Positions 32,489-39,528 of a stretch of 39,528 nucleotides of DNA are shown here, one piece after another. The DNA lies in NCBI GenBank assembly GCA_964404605.1, contig CAYOKT010000019.1, forward strand, positions 1 to 39,528, in the 5' to 3' direction. Both the position numbers and the translations under genes were made by a program. The notes under the pieces are model-generated. The model was given only the letters and a program-made list of their open reading frames with translations, ran no database searches and was not told the origin of the DNA. This DNA is from CAYOKT01 sp964404605. GTDB taxonomy: Bacteria > Electryoneota > Electryoneia > Electryoneales > Electryoneaceae. Within the stretch, counting starts at the first letter, position 1, and each line of letters opens with the position of its first letter.

Positions 32489-34018
32489 ATGATACGACGG
32501 AGCCTGAACCTCGCACTGGTAATCCTGGCGATGACGGCCCTGCTCGGCTGCTCGCGCGGGGTGGACTACACCGTGTCGGAGCGGGTGGTTTCCCTCTGGC
32601 AGCAGTACCCCGACCCCTGGACCGATGAGCAGGCGGAGACCGCGCGGGAGGCGGCGCGTACCCTGCTGGAGCAGTACCCCGCCGATTTCCAGCTTCACCT
32701 CTACTACCAGGCCCGTCTCGGGGAGAAGGATTACGACGCGCCGTTGAAGGAGTACCAGAAGCGTCTCGCGGCGGACCCGGACAACCCGAGGATGATCGTC
32801 CTCGAGGCGCTGGCGGACGGTGGGCGCGCCCAGATGGCGGAGAAGGCGGAGAAGGCCCTGCAACTGGCCCCGAAGGACGCGTACGTCCTCTCGGTCGCCG
32901 CCCGCGGCCTGGCCCGCCGGCGCCCACCGGACCTCGAACGGGCGATGCAGTACGCCGACGAGGCGGTCCGGATCGCGCCCGCCCTGCCCTTCGCGCACGA
33001 AGCCCGCGCCCGCGTGCTCAACGCGCTCGACCGAAAGGAGGAGGCGATCGCCGAGATGCAGAAGGCGCGCGACCTCTTCCCCTACAACTTCGCGGATCTC
33101 GATTTCATCGGGGACCGCCTGTTCGACCTGGAGCGTGATGATGAGGGCTTCGCCCTCCTCGAGGAGTATGTCGAACAGCATCCGCTCAACGAGAACGCGG
33201 TCCAGTCGCTGGACTACCGGTACGGCAAGGCGAAGATGACGGACCGCCAGTTGGCGCTCAACCGCAAGTTCGCCCTGGCGAAAAAGGACGACTGGGCCTT
33301 CGCCGATCTCGCCCGCCTCTTCCGCAAGGCCGGGATGGTCGACAGCGCCCTCTTCTACCTCTCGATGGCGGTGGACGAGGGCTTCAGCGACTACCAGTTG
33401 ACCGAACGGTACATCCTCGAGGACGAGGCGAAAAAACTTCGCAGGAGCAAGAAGTACAAAACCCTGATCCGCCGGATGGTGGAGGGCCAGGAGAAGACCG
33501 CCGCGGAGCGGAAGCAGAAGGCGCTGGCCGAACCTCTCGACCTTCCCGCTCCCGACTTCACCGCGCCGGACCTGAAAGGGACGACCGTTTCGCTGGCGGA
33601 CCTGAGGGGCAAGACGGTGGTGCTCGACTTCTGGGCCACCTGGTGCGGCCCCTGCAGAATGGCCATGCCCTGGCTGGCGCGGTTCGACAAGGAGATGGGG
33701 GCGCGGCCGGATGTGGTGCTGATCAGTGTCAATGTCTGGGAACGCTTTCCGGCCGGGGAGAAGGCGGGGAAGGTTGCGGAGTTCGCGAAGGAGCACGGGA
33801 TTGGTTGGACGGTAGCCCTCGCGGAGAACAAGGTCGCCGACGAGTTCGGCGTCCGCGGCATCCCGACCTTCTTCGTCATCGGGCCGGACGGAAAAATCCG
33901 CTACCGCACCTCCGGCTACCAGGCTTTTCTCGATGAGACCCTCGGCTGGATGGTCGAAGCGGCGCAGCAGGCCGGGTCAAGCGTCGCGGAAGGGGGCGGC
34001 GGGGAAACCCGCGGATAG
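32489..34018 (+). CDS. TPR-repeat lipoprotein with C-terminal TlpA/ResA-type thioredoxin domain
   Basis: This 509-aa envelope protein has a type II signal peptide with lipobox LLGC (C21). A helical TPR-like region (about 35-330) contains ALQLAPKDAYVLSVAARGL and AVRIAPALPFAHEARARVL repeats. An AhpC/TSA-Redoxin domain ends the protein, with the active site WATWCGPC (C386, C389) and the cis-proline GIPTFFVIG. It probably reduces or isomerises disulfides, or supports cytochrome c maturation, while the TPR part binds partners. ATG 32489 was chosen because GGAGGAGG lies six to nine bases upstream. Earlier in-frame ATGs lack a site. It is monocistronic, closed by the hairpin at 34056. Confidence 0.9.
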   Translation: MIRRSLNLALVILAMTALLGCSRGVDYTVSERVVSLWQQYPDPWTDEQAETAREAARTLLEQYPADFQLHLYYQARLGEKDYDAPLKEYQKRLAADPDNPRMIVLEALADGGRAQMAEKAEKALQLAPKDAYVLSVAARGLARRRPPDLERAMQYADEAVRIAPALPFAHEARARVLNALDRKEEAIAEMQKARDLFPYNFADLDFIGDRLFDLERDDEGFALLEEYVEQHPLNENAVQSLDYRYGKAKMTDRQLALNRKFALAKKDDWAFADLARLFRKAGMVDSALFYLSMAVDEGFSDYQLTERYILEDEAKKLRRSKKYKTLIRRMVEGQEKTAAERKQKALAEPLDLPAPDFTAPDLKGTTVSLADLRGKTVVLDFWATWCGPCRMAMPWLARFDKEMGARPDVVLISVNVWERFPAGEKAGKVAEFAKEHGIGWTVALAENKVADEFGVRGIPTFFVIGPDGKIRYRTSGYQAFLDETLGWMVEAAQQAGSSVAEGGGGETRG

Positions 34019-34318
34019 GACCGGCACCATCCTCCCTTCGTTGTCGCGGCATGGAAGCGGCGCTCCCCGGGTTCGGGGGCGCCGCTATTGCTGTTGGAAC
34101 CGGGCCGGTTCAGGCCTTGGGGCGGCAGGCCGGTTCGTTCTGCCGCGAGGGCGGGAAAGCAGCGTCCCCGGCCGGCTCTCGGAGGGGGCTAATTCGCCCG
34201 GAACCGGATACCGCGCAACATGGCAAGCCCGACAGATATACCTTGTCAATTCACAGGAAAAGGATGTTTCACGACCACTCCGACTATCGATCATACATGG
34301 GAAACATGGGAGGCTGAA
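34019..34318. other. Intergenic region between the thioredoxin lipoprotein and the large secreted protein
   Basis: After the terminator hairpin (34056-34086) there is a 9-bp direct repeat GGCCGGTTC (near 34098 and 34132) and then a lower-GC stretch from about 34210. GACAGATATACCTTGTC (34229-34245), near the end, includes a weak TACCTTGT box like that at 15213. The open frame from 34220 is not conserved-looking, and the secreted protein starts at 34319. Confidence 0.5.
34056..34086 (+). terminator. Strong hairpin terminator after the thioredoxin lipoprotein
   Basis: An 8-bp perfect stem (34056-34063 with 34079-34086, AGCGGCGC/GCGCCGCT) is extended inward by CCCC/GGGG (34065-34068 with 34075-34078). 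The following bases are only weakly T-rich. Confidence 0.6.
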
Positions 34319-37300
34319 ATGCGCAGGTTGGCACGGAGTTTCGTGTTCCTCGGGCTGTTCGCCCTGATCTGGCCCGCGGGAGCGCAACAGGTCATTGTCA
34401 CCGAGATCATGCAGAACCCGTCGGCGGTCAGCGACGGCAGCGGCGAGTGGTTCGAGGTCTACAACCCGGGCTCCTCGCCGGTTAACATCGACGGCTGGAC
34501 GATCCGGGATGATGGCAGCAATTCGCATGTCATCAGCAACGACGGCCCGCTGGAAGTGCCAGCCTTCGGGTATTTCGTCCTCGGCGTCAACGCCGATTTC
34601 GGCACCAACGGCGGGGTGAATGTCGATTACCAGTACAGCGGCTTCACCCTGGGAAACAGCGATGACGAGGTGATCCTCGAGGACGGCGACGGGGTGGAGA
34701 TCGACCGGGTCGAATACGACAACGGCGCGACCTTTCCCGACCCGAACGGGAGTTCCATGTCGCTGATCAACGTGAACGCGGACAACAACGTCGGCAGCGC
34801 CTGGATGGTGGGAATCTCCGTTTACGGGGACGGCGATCACGGCACCCCCGGCGCAGCCAACGACGAACCTCAATTCACCGAAATCATGAACCCCGGCTTC
34901 GAGGAGTGGGCCTGGTTCGCCGACAACCCGGGTTTCGACGAGCCCGACTTCTGGTCCAGTGTAGGGGGAACTTTCAACATCGCCGAGGAGACGCTGGACT
35001 CCCACGAAGGCGGTTCTTCGGCGAAGCTGACTATCTATGACAGTGGGTCTTCCGGAGGCATGTACGAGAAGATCTACGGCCTCGCGGAAGGCAGCCCCTA
35101 CGAACTGGGCGTCTGGGTGATCGACAACAACGCCTCCTACGAGATGTTAGCCAAGATGACGTTCTACGACGCCGATGACATCCTCCTCGATTCATTCACC
35201 GGTACTCCGTCGAGCGATTCGCCCGACTGGCAGCGTGTGGCGGTGACGGCGACCATCCCGGCGGGCACGGTGTACACGAAGGTCTCCATTAAACTGTCGT
35301 ATGTCAGCGGCGATGGGACAGGCACCGAGTACTGGGTGGACGAGTTCACCCTCGGGGTGGCCCGCCAGACGGAACTGCTGAACGGCGGGTTCGAACTCTG
35401 GACGGAGAACGGCGCTGACGGCCCGCCGGACGGGTGGACCCTCGACGGCCAACCGGCGGGCTTCACCGTGTCGCAGGAGAGCGACACCGTTTTCATCGGC
35501 GACCATGCTGCGCAGGCGGCCTGGGCCGACCCGGTGAGCATGAGCCAGACCTTCTACCCGGAGAGTTTCCCCGACACGGTCACATTCGGGGGATGGGTCT
35601 ACCAGTACGACGGCGGCTCCATCGCTCTGTCGATCGACATCCTGGACGCGGACGACACCTGGCTCGCCGGCGGGACGGGGGACTTCTCGATCATCAGGGA
35701 CGAGTGGGTCTACCTGAGCCATGACGAGGCTGTTCCGGTCGGCGCTGACCATGTCATCGTGACGGTCAATTTCTACGGTTCGGCGCGGCAGGCTCTCCTG
35801 GACGAGTTCGAGTTCGGCGTCCACTACACCGAGATGACCATCGAGCAGATCCAGACCGCGGCGAGTGTGGACGACCTGGTGCAGTTCACCGGCCATGTCA
35901 CCCAGGGGAACCTGACGGTTGACGGCAACGACACCCGGATCTACGTGCAGGACGCCACCGGCTACGGAATCAACCTGTTCGACTTCAGCGAACTGGCCGG
36001 CGACAGCCTCGTACGAGGCGATGAGGTCTGGGTCCGCGGCACGGTGGACCAGTACTACGATGTCACCGAGGTGGTCGATTTCGACTACATCGTTCTCTCG
36101 GAAGGGGACGGTGTCACCCCGCCCTTCGATCCCATCGTTTACGATTCGACGGCCGGCTTTGTGATGGCTGCCGCGGCGATGGAGGGCTCCTGGGCGCAGG
36201 TCTCCGGCGAGGTGACCGGTACGTCGCACACCGGCAGCGGAACCAACTACGAGCTGGATGACGGCAGCGGGGTGGCGGTGGTCCGCATCCCGGACGATGC
36301 GGCCTTCGACCACGCCTCACTGCTGCAGGTGGGCGCGATCGCCACGGTCCGCGGCGTGATCGTCCCCTACAGCGGAACGCCGCAGTTGCAGCCCTCGGAC
36401 ATCAGCGACATCGAAGCCGAGATGCACTACACCGAGCTGCAGAACGGCGACTTCGAGAGCTGGGAGGATGCGAACACGCCCGCCGTCTGGACGGTGAACC
36501 CGCTCGGCTCCGGGAACAGCTCGGTGATGCAGGAAGACACCGAGGTGCACGGCGGCGAATACAGCCTGAAGGCGGTGATCAACGAGTGGAACGGCCTGCA
36601 GCTCATCGAGAATGTCTACGATGTCACCGAGGGAACCGACTACGAGTTCTCCGCCTGGGTGAAGTTCAACGGCAGCGATGAGCTGACCTATGTGAACGTC
36701 AACCTTGCATTCTACGATGTCGATGACACCTACCTGGAGGACTACTCATCCAACGTGTCGGACGCTGACGAGTGGAGTCAGCTTATCGTCCAGGGTGAAG
36801 CACCTGCCGGCAGCGCCTTCGCCCGGCTGACCATCTTCCTGTACGGGGATGATCTCAACTTCACCGGGCCGGGAACGTTCTACGTGGACGACGCCGCCTT
36901 CGGGGTGGTGATCGACCCGAACGTCCTCGCCAACACCGGTTTCGAGAGCTGGACCGACGGGCTCCCGGACGGCTGGAGTTTCGACGCGGGCGCGGGCGGC
37001 GCGATCCTCGAGGAGGAGACCACGGAGGTGCATGACGGCGCCTCGGCGGCGCGGGTGAGCTGGACCTCCGACCAGGATGTCGTGACCCTCTCCCAGACGA
37101 TCACGGACGGTCTCATCGAGGGCGACTGGTGGACGCTGAACGGGTACTGCAAGGTGAGCGATCCCTCCGCCGTGGTGGAGTTCGCCGTGACCTACCTGGA
37201 TGACGGCGATCCCATTGCGACCTTCATCAGCACTCCGAACCCGGATGGGATCTCGAACTACACCTGGATGCAGGCGATGACCGAAGTTCCCCCGTGGGCC

Positions 37301-39400
37301 GTTTCCGCAGTGGCGGAAATCCGCTTCCGGGCGGACGCGGATTGGGACGGCGATGCCACCGCCCTGGTGGATGACATCCGCTTCGAGCCGATGGACGAGG
37401 AGCCGGTGGAGACCACCCTCGAGGCGCTGCAAACCCGGACCATCGCGGAGAACACCATCGTCAGCGTCGAGGGCGACGTCGTCCAGGAGCCCGGCACCAC
37501 CGCGCCCTGGAACGACAACTACATCTTCGACGAGAGCAGCGGGTACGGCATCCTCTGCTACCACGATGAACCGTATGTCGATGTCAGCGCCTGGGCGCGG
37601 GGGAACCTGGTCCAGGTGATCGGCGAATACTCCGTTTACACTTCCGGGCCGCGGGAGTTCGACGAGATTCTCAACTACACCTACCGGGTTCTCGAGGAGG
37701 GCATCGGTCTGCCGGACCCGCTGCTCTTCACGACGGACGACTTCGCCTCCGCCGTGGATGAGGAGGGCGCCTGGGCGGAGATCACCGGCACCCTGCAGTC
37801 CGAACCCGGCACCAACACCGGCATCCGGATCAACGACGGCTCAGGCGCAGATGCCGAGTTCATCGTCTGGTCAAGCACCGGCATCGACCTCTCCAGCTTC
37901 CACCGGTTCGATGTCGTCACCGTGCGCGGCACCATCGACCTCTACTACGACGGCTCGGTGATCCATGTGCAGCTCCAGCCCTCCATGCCGGGGGATGTCA
38001 TCGCCGGCAGTCCCCTCGACTCGCCCGGTGGGCTCGAAGCCTTCTACGACGAGGACGGCTTCACGGTCGACCTCGACTGGACCTTCGACACGGATGACGA
38101 CAGCTACCTGCACACCGGGGTCTACCGGAACGGGGTGCTGATCGGCACGACCACAGACGACTCCTACACCGACTTCCTCGACGATTTCGGCACCTTCACC
38201 TACATGGTGCGGGCATACTACTACGAGGGGCCTTCCGCGCCCTCCGCCTCGGTGGAGATCGAGGCACCGCATCCCCTCTGGGCGCCGGAGGAGTTTGACG
38301 CGGAACTCGACTCGGCGACCGGCGAGGTGACCCTGAGCTGGGACGAGGTCAGCGGGTTCGGCGACGGCGTCGAGAGGATCGAAGTGGTCGATGAGGAGGA
38401 CTTGGACGGCTACTGGCTGTACACCGGCAGCGTGATGGCGACCCGCCTGACAACCGCGGCTCCCGCGCAAGTCCTGCAGGTGCAGTATTTCACCTCCATC
38501 TCCGCCGGTCCCCAGATGTTCAACACCTCCCTCTGGAACTGGGATGCGGACGCCGGGACGCCGGGGATCGACCTGATGCACTCCGGCACCGCCTCCGGCG
38601 CCTCCGATGGCTGGGTCGCGGTGGACGTGGCGGATGAAGGCATCGTCGTGGACGGCGATTTCGTCGTCGGTTTCGAGAACGTCGATCCCTCCGTCGCCCT
38701 CGGAGGAGCGTCCGATATCCACGGCTTCAGTTGGAACTATGTCGGGATGAGCAGTTGGGAGGTTCAACCTATCATGACCTACCTCATCCGCGCGGTGGTG
38801 GAGTACACGGACGGCACCGTGGACATGGTGACTCCACAGGGGCTGGAGCCGGTGCTCACCGCTTCGGAGGTGATGAGCGAGCCGGTCCGCCTGCCTGTGA
38901 ACCCGCGCGAGCTGGATGATACCGAGGACTTCCTCGAGTACGTGCTCAGCCGGGACGGCGAGGAGATCGCCGCGGTGGACGAGGTGGAGTACACGGACGA
39001 GCTGCCCGACTTCGGGGAGTACGAGTATTCGCTCATCGCCCGCTACGATGAGGGCGACTCCGACCCGGTGACCCTCACCGTGAACTGGGTGGATACCGCC
39101 GTCGATGAGCAGCCCTGGTCCGGCATTCCGACCGAGTTCGCCATCTCGGCCGCCTACCCCAACCCGTTCAACCCCTCGGTGCAGGTGGTGCTCGCGGTCC
39201 CCGTGGCGGATGTGCTGCGGGCGGAGGTGTACGACATCCTCGGCCGGCGGGTCGTGACGCTTGTTTCCCGCCGGTTGACTCCCGGGTACCACCGCATGGT
39301 CTGGCAGCCGGAGAGTCTCCCGTCCGGGGTGTACTTCCTCAAGGTGCACGCCACGGAAAGTGGATGGACGGACTTGCATAAGCTGATGTTCCTGAAGTAA
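34319..39400 (+). CDS. Large secreted multidomain protein: lamin-tail, repeated jelly-roll and OB-like modules, Fn3, type IX sorting domain
   Basis: This 1693-aa exported protein starts with a signal peptide (residues 1-22, ending PAGAQ) and a lamin-tail domain (about 25-180, EIMQNPSA...GEWFEVYNPG). Two carbohydrate-binding-like jelly rolls follow (about 191 and 355, each opening N-x-GFE-x-W), then a pair of OB-like domains (about 506-700). Next come two more jelly rolls (about 705 and 868) and another OB-like pair (about 1030-1228), so the whole block is duplicated. Fibronectin-like domains (1231 on) carry an insertion, and a C-terminal sorting domain begins AYPNPFNPS (about 1611) and ends LPSGVYFLKV...LHKLMFLK. 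Such ends direct cargo through type IX secretion to the cell surface. No catalytic motif is seen. ATG 34319 has GGGAGG five bases upstream. It may bind glycans or DNA. Confidence 0.85.
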   Translation: MRRLARSFVFLGLFALIWPAGAQQVIVTEIMQNPSAVSDGSGEWFEVYNPGSSPVNIDGWTIRDDGSNSHVISNDGPLEVPAFGYFVLGVNADFGTNGGVNVDYQYSGFTLGNSDDEVILEDGDGVEIDRVEYDNGATFPDPNGSSMSLINVNADNNVGSAWMVGISVYGDGDHGTPGAANDEPQFTEIMNPGFEEWAWFADNPGFDEPDFWSSVGGTFNIAEETLDSHEGGSSAKLTIYDSGSSGGMYEKIYGLAEGSPYELGVWVIDNNASYEMLAKMTFYDADDILLDSFTGTPSSDSPDWQRVAVTATIPAGTVYTKVSIKLSYVSGDGTGTEYWVDEFTLGVARQTELLNGGFELWTENGADGPPDGWTLDGQPAGFTVSQESDTVFIGDHAAQAAWADPVSMSQTFYPESFPDTVTFGGWVYQYDGGSIALSIDILDADDTWLAGGTGDFSIIRDEWVYLSHDEAVPVGADHVIVTVNFYGSARQALLDEFEFGVHYTEMTIEQIQTAASVDDLVQFTGHVTQGNLTVDGNDTRIYVQDATGYGINLFDFSELAGDSLVRGDEVWVRGTVDQYYDVTEVVDFDYIVLSEGDGVTPPFDPIVYDSTAGFVMAAAAMEGSWAQVSGEVTGTSHTGSGTNYELDDGSGVAVVRIPDDAAFDHASLLQVGAIATVRGVIVPYSGTPQLQPSDISDIEAEMHYTELQNGDFESWEDANTPAVWTVNPLGSGNSSVMQEDTEVHGGEYSLKAVINEWNGLQLIENVYDVTEGTDYEFSAWVKFNGSDELTYVNVNLAFYDVDDTYLEDYSSNVSDADEWSQLIVQGEAPAGSAFARLTIFLYGDDLNFTGPGTFYVDDAAFGVVIDPNVLANTGFESWTDGLPDGWSFDAGAGGAILEEETTEVHDGASAARVSWTSDQDVVTLSQTITDGLIEGDWWTLNGYCKVSDPSAVVEFAVTYLDDGDPIATFISTPNPDGISNYTWMQAMTEVPPWAVSAVAEIRFRADADWDGDATALVDDIRFEPMDEEPVETTLEALQTRTIAENTIVSVEGDVVQEPGTTAPWNDNYIFDESSGYGILCYHDEPYVDVSAWARGNLVQVIGEYSVYTSGPREFDEILNYTYRVLEEGIGLPDPLLFTTDDFASAVDEEGAWAEITGTLQSEPGTNTGIRINDGSGADAEFIVWSSTGIDLSSFHRFDVVTVRGTIDLYYDGSVIHVQLQPSMPGDVIAGSPLDSPGGLEAFYDEDGFTVDLDWTFDTDDDSYLHTGVYRNGVLIGTTTDDSYTDFLDDFGTFTYMVRAYYYEGPSAPSASVEIEAPHPLWAPEEFDAELDSATGEVTLSWDEVSGFGDGVERIEVVDEEDLDGYWLYTGSVMATRLTTAAPAQVLQVQYFTSISAGPQMFNTSLWNWDADAGTPGIDLMHSGTASGASDGWVAVDVADEGIVVDGDFVVGFENVDPSVALGGASDIHGFSWNYVGMSSWEVQPIMTYLIRAVVEYTDGTVDMVTPQGLEPVLTASEVMSEPVRLPVNPRELDDTEDFLEYVLSRDGEEIAAVDEVEYTDELPDFGEYEYSLIARYDEGDSDPVTLTVNWVDTAVDEQPWSGIPTEFAISAAYPNPFNPSVQVVLAVPVADVLRAEVYDILGRRVVTLVSRRLTPGYHRMVWQPESLPSGVYFLKVHATESGWTDLHKLMFLK

Positions 39401-39459
39401 GTTTGTTCGGGAGGAAGGATCGCCCGGGATACCATTTCTTCCTCCTTTCTCGCGAAGAA

Positions 39460-39496
39460 CCGGCCCGCGGCTTTCGCCGCGGGCCGGCTCATTTTC
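39460..39496 (+). terminator. Terminator after the large secreted protein
   Basis: A perfect 12-bp stem (39460-39471 with 39476-39487, CCGGCCCGCGGC/GCCGCGGGCCGG) closes a TTTC loop and is followed by CTCATTTTC. The four-T run is modest but the stem is very stable. Confidence 0.85.
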
Positions 39497-39504
39497 ACCT
39501 CGCC

Positions 39505-39528
39505 GGGTGGCCCTGTCAGAAATCGTAG
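39505..39528 (+). repeat. REP-like element, truncated by the window end
   Basis: GGGTGGCCCTGTCAG (39505-39519) is the exact inverted match of 9711-9725. The second half of the hairpin would lie beyond the window. Confidence 0.5.

Noticed and set aside
34220..34318. An earlier start for the large secreted protein
   Set aside because: It would bury the signal peptide behind 33 residues. ATG 34319 has a good GGGAGG site.
1..39528. CRISPR array, prophage, rRNA or tRNA genes
   Set aside because: No spaced direct-repeat array, phage structural genes, rRNA stretches or cloverleaf with a T-arm was found on either strand.

Overview
This looks like a piece of a metagenome-assembled scaffold from a high-GC, diderm, heterotrophic bacterium. 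It carries an outer-membrane TonB receptor paired with a DUF4249 lipoprotein, a secreted cargo protein ending in a PNPFNP-type (type IX secretion type A) C-terminal sorting domain, LPS-type glycosyltransferases, Lgt and an outer-membrane barrel. Several plus-strand genes are preceded by TATnTT boxes, two of them exact matches to the Bacteroidetes-type TAnnTTTG element. Together these point to the FCB superphylum or a high-GC candidate phylum near it. I cannot name the phylum from sequence alone. A run of 100 Ns flanked by identical 55-bp ends marks a scaffold join.

Layout. 1-433: palindrome-rich, lower-GC intergenic DNA with two terminator-like hairpins. 434-4177: a 1247-aa multi-PAS hybrid histidine kinase. 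4195-5158: the scaffold gap, a 69-bp tandem duplication and a RAYT (REP-associated tyrosine transposase) gene broken by one in-frame TGA, bracketed by two inverted REP hairpins. 5173-7924 (minus): a tightly coupled operon of a helical-repeat protein, a GT4 and a GT9 glycosyltransferase. 8117-9532 (minus): glutamate dehydrogenase with an animal-type C-terminus. 9781-12340 (minus): an MGH1/GH63-like glycoside hydrolase followed by an HpnE-like FAD oxidoreductase. 12583-14299 (plus): etfB-etfA with a strong terminator. 14561-14998 (minus): two-CBS protein. 15290-16048 (plus): FabL-type enoyl-ACP reductase. 16097-16666 (minus): ICMT-like membrane methyltransferase.

16814-21704 (all minus) is the most coherent regulatory unit: a membrane histidine kinase, an NtrC-type sigma-54 activator, then two tandem 16-bp dyads 21 bp apart, a near-consensus -24/-12 sigma-54 promoter, a small exported DxDGDG-repeat protein with a His/Gly-rich tail, and a translationally coupled outer-membrane barrel. 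This reads as a self-contained signal-to-envelope module.

21963-24526 (plus): lgt and a C-terminal processing peptidase with overlapping ends. 24527-24947: terminators and a possible structured leader. 24948-26886: a CPA2-type cation/proton antiporter followed by a membrane-tethered PTS EIIA-type protein, suggesting phosphorylation-controlled ion transport. 26887-27280: palindromes. 27281-30512: TonB-dependent receptor plus DUF4249 lipoprotein. 30652-32393: rsmI and a diacylglycerol/lipid kinase-like gene. 32489-34018: TPR-thioredoxin lipoprotein. 34319-39400: a 1693-aa secreted multidomain protein with an internally duplicated jelly-roll/OB-like module. The window ends in a terminator and another repeat fragment.
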